A DNA stretch of 64,000 nt. It comes from Cichorium intybus (Eukaryota > Streptophyta > Magnoliopsida > Asterales > Asteraceae). The notes beneath the pieces were generated by a model. The model was not told where the DNA came from. It searched no databases and worked only from the letters and a program-made list of their open reading frames with translations. The translations under genes were made by a program, and so were the position numbers. Positions 30,189-48,450 of this stretch are shown piece after piece. The stretch spans positions 114,165,798 through 114,229,797 of the forward strand of contig CM042012.1 in the NCBI GenBank assembly GCA_023525715.1. Direction: 5' to 3'. Numbering within the stretch: the first letter of the stretch is position 1; every line of letters begins with the position of its first letter.

Positions 30189-30957
30189 TGAAGGGTTTCT
30201 ATGCAAGCAATGAACACAAAAATTCCTATGGTTCACATGCAACCCTAATATGATCTATGTTTTCTTCTATGAAGATTAGAACTAAAAACCCTAAAGGATA
30301 CAATTCAATTCTAAAGAAGAATTAAGAAAAACCAACCTTTGATCTTATGATCCTTCAAGCAAGCAGCAAAGAGATCCTGCCTCAAATGCAAGTCACACCT
30401 AAGTGATGGAAGAATCAGTTCAGCAGAGTAACCCAGAGAAAGAGATGGCGTGAGAAAGAGGTGCCCAGGGGGTTCCTTTTATAGCCTCCTAGGGTTACAC
30501 CTGAAACCCTAGAAAGCCTCCAAGTGGACAAGGCTTTTGGCCACTTGGACCAGACTCCCCTAAACCCTAATTAGGGTTTCGCCAACTCCTGGAGGAGCCT
30601 CCAGGGTGGCGCCAACTTTGGTCCCTGGTTTACCTGGCCAGTTATTCAACTATTGAATAAATGCCAACCAGTCCCTGCACCTTTTATTAATTAATTTAAT
30701 TACTAAATTAAATCCAATTAATTCTAGATTAAATCTTAATTAATTATTATAGTTTCTAATTAATATATTAACACTTAAATATATTAATAAACCATATATT
30801 TATTTTCTATTGATTTATTATACAATTAATAAATCAACTATTCTCTCTACTGAACTATACGTCTATCCTCCATCTATGAGGGCAACCCAAATGGACTTTG
30901 CTTTTATTCATAAGATAAAAACAATTATAAGTCATGGCTTAGACACCTAATCCAACA
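30189..30957 (-). repeat. 3' LTR of the minus-strand copia element
   Basis: Minus-strand TGTTGGATTAGG...AAACCCTTCA. The polypurine tract AAGTGGGAGAC lies immediately upstream in element orientation (30958-30970 on plus). Confidence 0.95.
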
Positions 30958-31766
30958 GTCTCCCACTTGGATAAGTCTATGACTTTAATTGTCTGAACTC
31001 TGACCTAGTCAGTTCTGTCCAAAGATAAGTGATCTGAAGATCCTCCGTCCAACAAGATATTTTCAGACTCAAGACATGGATTAACATCAATCTTGGTTTG
31101 ATTCTCTGTTCCTCGATTTCTGATTTGCATATGACTTTAGAGACTACTAATTGAACACATCAATTAGTCCCTGTTGGCCAACACTTTCAGTCAACTTCTA
31201 AATCATCGAGAGGCCTACAGATATCTGTTTCCCATCGGGTGAGGGGACGGATAAGTTTCGACTTATATGTCCATATCTTTTGCGGGTCCAAATACATACA
31301 ACAATGCGTTTTATAACACCGAGTTACCGACGCGTTTTCGCGTTGTCAATAAGCACTTGTATCGCAAGTAACAGATCATATCTCTCCACTTAAAGATCAC
31401 CGGATATTATCGTCTTAACATTGCTCGTGATATAATCCATGAAGCAATCTGTTAAGCGCGAGTTTATCCAATACTCAAATCTCTATTTTCTAAGTACTCA
31501 TGAACGTTGCAGCAGTCTTACTGCAATGTCTAACTCATTAGACAGTCTGCAACCGATTCATGACAGTCTTTGTTCACACTTACTTCCTAACAGTATGATC
31601 GACTGTGGAGTTTTAAATAATCTAATTATTAAGGAAGTTAAACATGCAAATATAGAAACACAGAAATAAACAATTGACAAAGGCAGTAACAATACTCATT
31701 TATAAATCTCAATTATAAAATCACCAAGTCAATTACATTTATATTGTTTACAAGTTTCAATTTTAT

Positions 31767-33701
31767 CTAATTACTAAAGCTAATATCATCCTTCAGTCCA
31801 ATGCTTCTGGCATGCTGATTGTGCTTGATCCTACTCAGAGCCTTAGTCAAAGGATCTGCAGGATTGTCTTCTGATGATACCCGCTTAACCAGTAAGTGCC
31901 CTTCTTCTACTTGATGTCGAATGTAGTGGTACTTTCTTTCGATATGCCTGGACTTTCCATGGTCTCGCGGTTCTTTTGTCAAGGCGACCGCTCCTTCATT
32001 ATCGCAGAAAAGTTCCACCGGCTCCTGAATGCTCGGGACAACTCCAAGGTCCCCAATTAAAATTTTCAGCCAAGCCGCTTCCTTAGACGCTTCACTTGCT
32101 GCAATGTACTCTGATTCGCACATTGAATCAGCCACCGTTTCCTGCTTGGAACTTTTCCAAGTGACCTCTCCATCGTTCAAAAGAAATACCCAGCCCGACT
32201 GGGACCGTCCACTGTCCCTATCTGTCTGGAAGTTGGCATCTGTATATCCACTCACTTTTAACTCATCACTGCCACCAAGGACCAATACCATATTCTTTGT
32301 CCTTCGCAGATACTTGAGTATGTTCTTGACTGCAATCCAATGTGCTTTTCCAAGATTACCCTGGAACCGACTAACCATGCTCAATGCATAGGATACGTCA
32401 GGACGAGTACATGTCATAGCATACATGATCAACCCTACTGCCGAAGCATAAGGTACCCGATTCATTTCAGCTATTTCCTCATCGGTACTCGGACTTTGAG
32501 TCTTACTCAATTTAGTATTACTTTGGATTGGTAACTCTCCCTTTTTGGAATTTTCCATGTTAAATCTCTTTAACACCTTTTCCAAATATATACACTGGCT
32601 TAGACCTATCAATTTTTTCTTTCTATCTCTAAGTATTCTTATCCCGAGAATATAAGCAGCTTCCCCTAGGTCTTTCATGGCGAAACACTTCCCGAGCCAA
32701 GCCTTAACATCTTGCAAGGTCGGAATGTCGTTTCCCATGAGCAGTATGTCATCAACATACAGCACCAGGAAAGTAACTATACTCCTACTAGCCTTGACAT
32801 ATACACAGGACTCATCTTCACTCCTAGAGAAACCAAACTCTTTGACTTTCTCATGGAAGCAGAGATTCCAGCTACGAGACGCTTGTTTCAATCCGTAGAT
32901 TGATCTTTCAAGCTTACATACTTTACCAGGGTGCTTTGTGTGTACAAAACCTTTTGGCTGACTCATGTAAACATCCTCAGTCAGTTTCTCGTTAAGGAAA
33001 GCGGTTTTGAGATCCATCTGCCAGATTTCATAATCATGAAACGCAGCTATGGCAAGCATTATCCTGATTGACTTATTCTTGGCTACTGGTGAGAAGGTTT
33101 CATCATAGTTAACCCCCGGGGTTTGAGTGAATCCCTTCGTAACCAGCCGAGCTTTATAATTATGCACTTTTCCATCCATGTCGATCTTCTTTTTGAAGAT
33201 CCATTTGCACCCGACTGTCTTTCGACCCGGTACATTATCAACCAAGTTCCAAACTTGATTGTCATACATGGACTTTATCTCGCTGTCCATTGCCTCTTTC
33301 CATTTTGCAGACTTGGGGCCTGCCACTGCTTCACGGTAGTTAGCTGGCTCATCCAAATTAGTCAATGTACGATCACTGACCAACGTGTCACCGTACGAAG
33401 TAATATGAAAACCATAGAACTCGGGCGGCATGCTAATTCTACCCGAACGCCTAAGGGGCAATGATATGTCGGTGGGTCCAACAGGAACCTCTTCCTCATG
33501 TTGGTGGCTAGTTTCTTCTAAGGTTGGTTCATCGGTAGTCTCCCGAATTTCTTCGAGATCGACAGTACTCCCACTGTCCTCTTTGGAAATGAGCTCTCTC
33601 TCTCTCGAAAGAACCCCCGTCTTGCTACAAAGACCACGTCCTCGCTTGGTCTGTAGAACAAGTATCCAAAAGACTGTTTTGGGTATCCGATGAAATAACA
33701 C
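31767..33701 (-). pseudogene. Copia pol, reverse transcriptase and RNase H
   Basis: One long open frame (644 codons). The first 35 or so residues are out of register with pol; after a frame change near 33610 the protein follows the family. Visible motifs are WNLVD...KTVGCKWIFKKK, YKARLVTKG, NYDETFSPV, WQMDLKTAFLN and, at the polymerase centre, FLVLYVDDILL. Then come the thumb region and RNase H, with SGYTDANFQTD, ESEYIAASEA, CDNEGAV and a SRHIERKYHYIR stretch, ending with NPADPLTKAL. This part looks almost intact; the inactivating damage lies upstream in the protease and integrase region. Confidence 0.92.
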
Positions 33702-33739
33702 CTTTCACTTCTTTCCGTGAGCTTGTCATGGGTCTCACG

Positions 33740-34912
33740 TCAAACGTAAGCCTCACAGCCCCAGACTTTGATGTGTGCCAACGAGGGAACTTTCCCCATC
33801 CACATCTCGTGCGGTGTTTTCGCAACCTTCTTGGTTGGGACAAGATTTAGGATATGGGCGGCAGTCTCTAAGGCATACCCCCAGAAGTGGATCGGAAGTG
33901 AAGCTCGACTCATCATGGAACGAACCATGTCCAACAGGGTTCGGTTTTGCCTTTCAGCAACACCATTCAACTGAGGTGTTCTTGGAGGTGACAACTGTGA
34001 AACAATTCTACATTCCTTGAGGTAATCGAGAAACTCGATACTAAGATACTCACCGCCTCTGTTGGATCTAAGCATCTTTATCTTTCTGCCCAATTGATTT
34101 TCCGCTTCATTCTTAAACTCTTTGAACTTTTCAAAGGTGTCCCACTTATTATTGATTAAGTAGATATACCCATATCAGCTAAAATCGTCGGTAAAGGTCA
34201 CATAGAACCGCGTGCCATCTTTAGTGGTTGTTCTGAAGGGACCACACACATCTGTATGTATGATATCCAACAGACCTTCACCTCTTTCAAAGGAACCTTT
34301 GAATGGTGATTTTGTCATCTTGCCAAGTAAGCAAGACTCGCATACATCATCCGACCCGAGGTCGAATGATTCCAACACTCCATCCTTTTGGAGTTGGACG
34401 ATGCGTTTCTTGTTTATATGGCCAAGGCGACAACGCCACAGACATGCCTTTTCTACACTGCTTGAAGCATCAATAGTTAAAACATTTTTACCATAATTAT
34501 CAACACACATAATAGATTCATACACACCATCACAAGGCATAGCATTAAATATAAAAACATCATTTTTGAAAACAGAAATTGAACCATTCAATTTATTAAA
34601 CTCATAATAAAAGCCTTGTTTAAACAATGCATGAAAAGAAATTATGTTCTTAGCCATATCAGGCGCATAGCAACAATTATGTAAATCTAATCTAACTCCA
34701 CTACTCAGCATCAGTCCATAAACACCGATCTTGGTAACAGGTGGCGTTCGCCTATTGCCCATACCAGGTTCAGTCTGCCATGCTCCAGCTCCCTACTTTC
34801 CTCTAGGCCCTACAAATCAGAACAAATATGAAAAACACATCCTGTATCAAGGACCCATGAACGGGAAAAAGATGAGTTATTAGATATAGAATACATACCT
34901 GCCTGTGACGGT
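33740..34912 (-). pseudogene. Copia pol, protease and integrase, inactivated
   Basis: The protease core WVLDTGC (about 34830-34860) is followed by an in-frame TAG at 34812-34810 and a frame change near 34770. The integrase zinc region reads LWRCRLGHINKKR (the first His of the usual WH is Arg) with CESCLLGK, then HTDVCGPF. A TGA interrupts the frame at 34177-34175 and another at 33742-33740. Between them, the second catalytic segment reads LRSNRGGEY where the family has Asp, so the integrase active site is lost at 34061-34063. The final part (NGVAERQNRTLLDM, WGYALETAAHILN) is well preserved. Confidence 0.9.
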
Positions 34913-34913
34913 T

Positions 34914-35798
34914 TCACTTTACCGTCCTTGATGTCCTGCAGATACGTTGGGCAGCTCCTCTTCCAATGACCCTTTTGCTTGCAGTAAAAGCAGTCGGCCT
35001 CTTTGGGGTTCTGAACATATGGAATGCCGGAAGTCTTGCCTTTTGGGGCACTACTAGATGACCCGACATGAGTCTTTTCCCTCCAGTTTTGCTTAGGGGG
35101 CCTTTCCGTTTCTTTCCCTTTCCAGAGCCAATAGCCAGGACAGACGGGTTAACAGGGAGCAAACCCTTTCCCTTCATCCCGTCCTTAGCCGTCCAAAGCA
35201 TGCAGTGTAATTCAGCTAGGGTTGCCTGGTTGTTGTTCAAATGATACGCCAGTGTGAACTGGTCATAAGAACTTGGCAAGGAATTCAGCACTATGTCAAC
35301 TGCTAAATCCTCATGCACAAGAATTTCCAGCTTCCTAAGCCTTTCCACGTAACCATGCATCCTTTGCACATGTGCACAGATGGACTCGCCCTCCTTGTGC
35401 TTGCCGTTAGTGAAGGCTTTTACAACCTCACGCCTTTCGATGCGCTCCTGCTTACGGAACTTTTCCGCGAGCTCTTTATGCATCTCGTAAGGCCAATCGT
35501 CCTTATAGATACGCTGCAGTTCAGGGTTCATAGTAGCGATCATGATGCAAGCCACTTTGGTTGCATCATCAGAGTGTTTAGTGTACGCATCGATTTCCTC
35601 GGGAGTAGCGGTTTCAGTGTCCACATCAACGAGCTCGGTTTCCAGAACATACTCTTTGTATTCAAACCTTAGAGCCATTTTGATGTTGCGGATCCAGTCA
35701 TTATAGTTGGTGCCGTCCAACGTCACCTTTGAGCATAATGACAAAATCGAGGTGACATTACCGGGATTTGAGTGGGGAACGGATTGGTCAGAAGACAT
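34914..35798 (-). pseudogene. Copia gag, frameshifted before the zinc knuckle
   Basis: Starts MSSDQSVPHSN and contains the UBN2-type gag core, with LDGTNYNDWIRNIKMAL and LNSLPSSYDQF. The zinc knuckle C-x2-C-x4-H-x4-C is present at about 34937-34978 but in another frame. The shift lies in the run of G (plus strand) near 35096-35100, consistent with loss of one base. Downstream of that run the open frame is therefore not the real C-terminus. Confidence 0.9.
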
Positions 35799-37065
35799 CT
35801 GAACAAAAAGAAGGTAGTTTTAATTAGATATAATAATAATAATAATCCTTATATTCACCCAAGAATAAATATAAGGCTAGGATCCTACAATAACAATCTA
35901 CAATACCGAAAAGGGATGCCGTAATCTATATTGTAAATTTTATAGGGTAGGCAAATGACGATTCAGCCAATTCCACCGCGGAAACATAATCATATTATAA
36001 TGGAATTCCTAGTTTCATTGAGATTTACCGAACTGTTCGATAGCATGTTTCAATCTCAGGAATGCCCCGCTATTTGTGATTGGGATACCGAGGATCACAA
36101 ACCGGGTGTGAATAACCATGCAAATTGCTTGGTACTCTTGAAGTCAATTGTCATCTCTAATTAACGTGCCGGTTATCCACACACGCTCCATTAATAATGA
36201 CAAAATCAAGAAACCCATTGCGACTCTTTGTGGACCCCAGTTGGCGTGCCGGTAAACCACACACGCTCCACCAACGTTCCACAAAGTGCAATGTGCAATT
36301 TCATGGATTAGCACCATTTCACATTTTTAACCTAAAGTAACTAGATTGGGGTTTGTTTTAAGGTTCTAGTACTTTCAATTATAGCATTATACTTTTAATA
36401 GACTTTAGCGGTTCTATCATACCCGTTCGGCTAACGACACTCGACTGATCAGGAGAGCGGTGGGTAAGAGTAGATACCCATTAGACTAACATTTTATAGT
36501 CAGTCGCCTTATACCCTCTTTAGAGAACAGTTTTGTGAATGAGGCCTACTAACGGTAGACTAACCAATTTTCTTATATATATTAAATTAACTTTTAATCA
36601 TAAATACATATAATACATATTTTAATCTTATTAAAATATTTTAGAATTAATTTTATCTTAATTTTCGCAAATTATTACTAATTTTTGAGAATTTTAAATT
36701 AATTCTTTAAACTGATTTAATTGGTCTTTTAATTAATCAATTAATTAAACTAATTAAATCTAGGTTACATGTTACCAAATTAATCAAATTAATTTGTTCA
36801 TAATGGTCCTTGTGATTCTCGAAATTAACAAGCCAAGCAAGGGGTTCAAGTTATTTAATTAATCTTATTACCAAAAATAACAACACACAATTATGGCAAG
36901 CAAATCAAGCAATCAAAGGGGGGACCATATGGGTGGCGGCTAGGGTTAGGAAACCCTAGCCAAAAAAGTCGATCCAAGGCCATCCTTGGTAGTGTTCATC
37001 GCAAAAAACACCAAGGCACAAAACAATTCATGCAGTTCATATCAATTCACAAGAAAACAGCCTAA
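35799..37065 (-). other. 5' leader of the copia element
   Basis: About 1.27 kb between the primer-binding site and gag, without coding capacity. It includes an interrupted repeat of CGTGCCGGT.A.CCACACACGCTCCA (36163-36192 and 36245-36274). Such leaders are usual for this lineage. Confidence 0.6.
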
Positions 37066-37077
37066 GCTCTGATACCA
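37066..37077 (-). other. Primer-binding site, initiator tRNA-Met
   Basis: The minus strand reads TGGTATCAGAGC one base after the 5' LTR, an exact 12-base match to the plant copia primer-binding site. Confidence 0.92.
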
Positions 37078-37078
37078 C

Positions 37079-37847
37079 TGAAGGGTTTCTATGCAAGCAA
37101 TGAACACAAAAATTCCTATGGTTCACATGCAACCCTAATATGATCTATATTTTCTTCTATGAGGATTAGAACTAAAAACCCTAAAGGATACAATTCAATT
37201 CTAATGAAGAATTAAGAAAAACCAACCTTTGATCTTATGATCCTTCAAGCAAGCAGCAAAGAGATCCTGCCTCAAATGCAAGTCACACCCAAGTGATGGA
37301 AGAATCAGTTCAACAGAGTAACCCAGAGAGAGAGATGGCATGAGAAAGAGGTGCCCAGGGGGTTCCTTTTATAGCCTCCTAGGGTTACACCTGAAACTCT
37401 AGAAAGCCGCCAAGTGGACAAGGCTTTTGGCCACTTGGACCAGACTCCCCTAAACCCTAATTAGGGTTTCGCCAACTCCTGGAGGAGCCTCCAGGATGGC
37501 GCCAACTTTGGTCCCTGGTTTACCTGGCCAGTTATTCAACTATTAAATAAATGCCAACCAGTCCCTGCACCTTTTATTAATTAATTTAATTACTAAATTA
37601 AATCCAATTAATTCTAGATTAAATCTTAATTAATTATTATAGTTTCTAATTAATATATTAACACTTAAATATATTAATAAACCATATATTTATTTTCTAT
37701 TGATTTATTATACAATTAATAAATCAACTATTCTCTCTACTGAACTATACGTCTATCCTCCATCTATGAGGGCAACTCAAATGAACTTTGCTTTTATTCA
37801 TAAGATAAATACAATTATAAGTCATGGCTTAGACAACTAATCCAACA
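37079..37847 (-). repeat. 5' LTR of the minus-strand copia element
   Basis: Pairs with 30189-30957, with about 15 differences by eye, mostly transitions. Confidence 0.95.
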
Positions 37848-37852
37848 GAATG

Positions 37853-44271
<6,419 letters not shown>

Positions 44272-44355
<84 letters not shown>
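44272..44355. repeat. (TA)n microsatellite
   Basis: About 41 uninterrupted TA dinucleotides. Confidence 0.97.
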
Positions 44356-44357
<2 letters not shown>

Positions 44358-44680
44358 CAGGATCGGGTGAGGACTTTTTTTTCGGTGAGGACATCTTAAA
44401 AAATTGAAAAAATATGAATAATAAAATAGATCATAGTACTATATTGGAGAAAAAAATATTAAAAAAAAACTTTTGGATCATTATTTCTTTTTATAATGAT
44501 TCAATGATCCAAAATAAATAAAAAAATTAGATCATTACTTTTTTCAATGATCAAAAAAAAAAAATTTCCAATTTATTTTTGATAATGATATAGTACTATT
44601 CTCGATTTTATGATTTCAATTTTTTTATATTTTTTTTTCAATTTTTTTAAGGTGTCCTTACGAGTCCTTACTTTCTTCTC
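44356..44680. mobile_element. Fold-back element, family 4, TA tract on one side
   Basis: Left arm ATCAGGATCGGGTGAGGAC, then CGGTGAGGACATCTTAAAAA; right arm on the reverse strand AGTAAGGACTCGTAAGGACA, then CCTTAAAAAAATTG. Inner arms (ATAGTACTAT) are also inverted. A TA tract abuts only the left end; the right border is set by loss of pairing and is approximate. Confidence 0.65.
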
Positions 44681-44689
44681 GTTCATCGC

Positions 44690-45197
44690 TAATTGAATCG
44701 AATTGAATACTGATGCTATCTTATTCTTGTCATTCATAGGTTAACAAGGTTTAGAGTATCGATTTCAAGCTATGGTGATACCATGGTTTAGTGTATCAAT
44801 TTTAGACATTTGTTCGTTGTTTGTATATGAACCTGTTAAAATATGTTAATCAATGAACATTTGTTCATCAATGAACATATTCTATAACAATGGTTTCAAA
44901 TACGTAACTAAGAATAATGGTTTAGTTACTTGTTGAAGTTCTTGGATGTGAAAACTGTGAATGTTAGGTCTAAATCGGATTTCAAATACGTAACTGAGAT
45001 GATACTATATTTTTGGGATTTATGTTCATTGATGAACATTTGTTCATTTACTGGACGTATTTATTGGAGGTTGTTATTTCTCGTATTTCCATTTTACCAT
45101 CATACCCTTAATGAATGAATCAAATCTAATAGTTAAGAACCTGGTTCTGCAGTTAGGTGATTTAATTTGGTTTTGTATTGAACCCATCATTATATAT
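44690..45197. other. Non-coding sequence with palindromic TGTTCATNNATGAACA motifs
   Basis: No gene. Palindromes at about 44853-44880 and 45022-45045, plus a short direct repeat TTTCAAATACGTAACT (44893 and 44979). The last 75 bases (45120-45190) are an inverted relative of the arm of the next element, so they may be the end of another copy. Confidence 0.45.
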
Positions 45198-45356
45198 GGA
45201 GAGGTTCAACACAAAACCAAATTAAACTGACTAACCATAAAACCACGTGAAAATTGTCCATGTTCATTTATGAACATTGGTTCATAAGTGAACATGAACA
45301 ATTTTTATGTGTTTTTATTGTTAGCCGATTAAATTGGGTTCTATATTAAACCTCGC
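45198..45356. mobile_element. Small fold-back element, family 5
   Basis: The left arm GGAGAGGTTCAACACAAAAC pairs with the right arm, which on the reverse strand reads GCGAGGTTTAATATAGAACC. The arms run about 75 bases and meet at the palindromes TGTTCATTTATGAACA and GTTCATAAGTGAAC. TATATAT lies to the left and (TATG)n to the right. Non-coding. Confidence 0.65.
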
Positions 45357-45358
45357 AA

Positions 45359-45362
45359 TATG

Positions 45363-45394
<32 letters not shown>

Positions 45395-45453
45395 TCTATG
45401 TATGTGTGTATGTATGTATGTATGTATGTATGTATGTATGTATGTATGTATGT
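45359..45453. repeat. (TATG)n microsatellite
   Basis: About 23 tetranucleotide units with few interruptions. Confidence 0.95.
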
Positions 45454-46300
45454 TAATCGTAAGGTTGGAAGAAGACATAAAAACTTACCAACAATGTGTT
45501 GTGGAACAAAATGGCAATTAATCTCGATAAGATTTATACATTCATAGGCTAATATGAATAGTGTTGGTCCCTAGTTAATGAACATGTTTGTAATTAAAAA
45601 AAAAAAGGAGGAGGAGGAAGAAGAAGGAGGAGGAAGGAGTATGAGAACGACAATAAAATTTGAGCAATTAGAAATCTTTTGGAGCCGTTCAAAAAAAAAA
45701 AAAAAAAAAAAAAAAAAACTTTTGGAATCATCATACAAAACGAAAAATCGCTGACATTAAGGGGTACATGTTAAACTCAAAGAGGGATATTTATTGTCAA
45801 AATATATATATGATAAAGCAAAACGGATATTTATTGTCAAAATATATATCTAATAAAGCAAAAGGAAAAAGATCACATACTTGCTCAAAAAAGTGCTCAA
45901 AGAAAATCCCAACCAAGTTGGTATTTGTAGTGCATGAACCAAGAAGGAAATAAAATAATTTGCTATCATAAGACCTTGTTAAAGAATATCTATTGGAAGA
46001 CCCACGGTCCACTATCCATGGCCACCCCGGTCAAGTGGTCAACCATGGAATACGATTCTCCCTAAAACCACTCTTTGCAAGATTTATCATTTATGCACTT
46101 GGCTTCAAGGTTTGCCTCTTAACGGGCAAAAATTTCCTCTTGTGATTGCATGACCAAAATATTCAGCATACATTTTTTTCACAAAAAATTAGTTTTCCCT
46201 TGTTCACTATAAACTAAAAATGTATATTTCAACAAAAAGAAATTCACTTTAGTTTGTTTGGATATTAACTAACCGGGTATAAACAGAGATAGCTTAAAAT
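45454..46300. other. Intergenic with simple repeats
   Basis: No gene. It contains a GGA/GAA-rich tract (45606-45640), an A run (45690-45717) and two head-to-tail copies of a 40-base unit GGATATTTATTGTCAAAATA (45784-45862). Confidence 0.5.
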
Positions 46301-46313
46301 GTTTTGTTCAGCT

Positions 46314-46801
46314 TAGGCCTGGTAATTTGATACACGAGAAACGACATAGTTTTTCGTGTATGGGTTTTAGAAATTTATGTTTCTTGTCTACTTGTGTCAA
46401 ATTCGTGTGTTTCGTGTCATAGATGTGTTTGAATTTACCTGTTTTGACAGGTATAATACACGAATTAAAGCCGTGTTACACGCGACATGTATATATAGGA
46501 AAACTCATAAACACGTATAAATACATATAAACACATATAATCATGCATATACACATATAAACACGCATATTTTGTAAGGTTAAAAAATGGTATTAGACAA
46601 TACGGGTACAAATTCGTGTTTTGTGTAACATGATTAAAAACGTGAATATTCGTGACATGTCACGTGTGACATGGATTAAATACGCGTCGTGTTTGATATC
46701 CAAAACACGTTCATGTCGGGTTCACAACTCATAAATTTGTGTCGTGTATATTCGTGTCTGATACGTATACACGACATGCAGACACATATTACCATGGTCT
46801 A
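46314..46801. mobile_element. Non-autonomous hAT element (MITE)
   Basis: 488 bases. Left end TAGGCCTGGTAATTTG; right end on the reverse strand TAGACCATGGTAATATG. A perfect 8-base target duplication GTTCAGCT flanks it (46306-46313, 46802-46809). The interior is rich in CGTGT/ACACG and short GACACG-type repeats. No coding capacity. Duplication length and terminal sequence fit hAT. Confidence 0.85.
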
Positions 46802-46809
46802 GTTCAGCT

Positions 46810-48145
46810 GACACATGATCTTCGATCTTATATTCGACCAAAAGAATTTCATATCGTCATTTTGACATGTTTCTTTTTTATTTCGATATATAAACTATAA
46901 ATCAAATATTATGGACTTATCATTTGACATAATAAAATAATATGAAAAATCATATATATACTGAGAATATAGACTGTTAAACTATAACCGAACCGGCTGG
47001 TCAACCATCAAAATACGAGAGTGCTGAATGTAGGTCCAAATAAAATCAAAAACCAGATTTTAATCCTTAAATTGTATTTGGGTTTTTTTTTTTTTTTTAA
47101 TAGAAAATGTGGTAGGAAGGATTACGAGGTGAACCTAACACTGAATGACTGAATGCTTAAATCACCTTTGATGGCCTGGATTCAAGAGTGAGATTGAATT
47201 TTTAAATCATCTTGAAGTCAAATCCCTTCTCGAATTCGAGTATGCCATTGAATGCATAAATTCCATAATCGAGTATTCAGAGAGAATATCGGTTGTAAAA
47301 ACATTAATTTCATTGAACGGGAAATTGCAATATAGATACAGTTAATTACAACAAAATCCCTGAAAATATGGAAGGGATGTGAACGTGAATAAAAGGGGAA
47401 CGGATATACATTAGGAGAAGATTTGGGAACAAATCTTCGTAAAAAGCTAATCATGTTTTGTTGTCTAGACTAATAATATCGTGGTTTTATGTTAATTTTT
47501 TCATTGGAGATTGAATTAAATGCGTGATTCATTGCATTTCCCGTGTTCAAAAGATCATAAAAAGCTCCGATGCAAACGTATGATGAACGCCAATGCAAAT
47601 ATCTTGAAAACTGAAAATTAGAAAGTATATCCATCTATTGTTCTACACATTATAAACATATAAAACACAGAAATAGTGTTTTTTATTAATTGTTACTGAA
47701 AACATCGATTTTTTTTTTCTAATGTGCTCATGAAAAGCATTTTGATCAATAACTATGTGTTTTCCTTTTCTTGAACGGCTGAGAAATAGCTACGTGTTTT
47801 CCTATTCCCGTTTTTATGTATCACATCGGGTTTTATGTTTTACGTTGCTTTTCATATATAAAGATGTTAAAAGTAGCCATTAATTTTGTTTGGTAACATC
47901 TGATGCACGTTTTCTAGAGTGTTTATAATAATGATTACAATTACAAAGGGAAAAAGTAGAAAGTTAAAGGTAGAAATACATACAAGCGAAAGCTGGCTGG
48001 CAATGTTTGACACGATTCACTTCAAATACAATTGGCTCATTCGTGTGTTTCTCTAGATTAGCAGCCGGAACCGTTAGTACTATTGGAGTTGATCTAGATT
48101 TTCTTGAAAAACATCATAACATGTACATGTTCTTAGAACTTTGTT
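46810..48145. other. AT-rich intergenic sequence
   Basis: No gene or bounded element recognised. The 78-codon minus frame at 47218-47454 has no known domain. The last part probably belongs to the LTR of the old copia relic that continues at 49538. Confidence 0.4.
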
Positions 48146-48150
48146 AATAT

Positions 48151-48401
48151 TGTTGGAATCCTAAGTCACTGGACCACACACAAAATGTTAATGGGAAACA
48201 TTGGTTAGTGGATATCACACTTTCATTATAGCTAGGAACATGTTGAGTTCTTTATTGTGTATAAATTGTCTAGCCATTCATAGAAATAGGGTAAGACACA
48301 GAGATTGTATTTACAGTGAATCGGGTTTTTGAGTTAGATTTCCCGATTGTTAATCAAAGAGTTGTTTTGGTTAATTGTGTGTGTACAAAGTGTGATCTTG
48401 A
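48151..48401 (+). repeat. 5' LTR of the miniature element
   Basis: TGTTGGAATCCTAAGTCACT...; nearly identical to 49282-49532. Confidence 0.92.
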
Positions 48402-48402
48402 A

Positions 48403-48415
48403 TTGGTATCAGAGC
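48403..48415 (+). other. Primer-binding site, initiator tRNA-Met
   Basis: TTGGTATCAGAGC starts one base after the LTR, an exact match to the usual site. Confidence 0.9.
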
Positions 48416-48450
48416 TTAAGATCAGAAGCTGTGAATTCATACCTTTCATC

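Larger units (their letters stand above)
30189..37847 (-). mobile_element. Ty1-copia LTR retrotransposon, full length, inactivated
   Basis: Direct repeats of 769 bases at 30189-30957 and 37079-37847 read TGTTGGATTAG...CCCTTCA on the minus strand. They are flanked by a perfect 5-base target duplication GAATG (30184-30188, 37848-37852). The tRNA-Met primer-binding site and the polypurine tract are at the expected places. The interior codes, in minus order, gag, protease, integrase, reverse transcriptase and RNase H, with a few stops and frameshifts. By eye the LTRs differ at about 15 of 769 positions, roughly 2 percent, so it is older than the copia element at 2291-9635. Confidence 0.95.

Noticed and set aside
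47218..47454. 78-codon minus-strand frame, hydrophobic start
   Set aside because: No recognised family, no splice or promoter context; chance in AT-rich DNA is likely.
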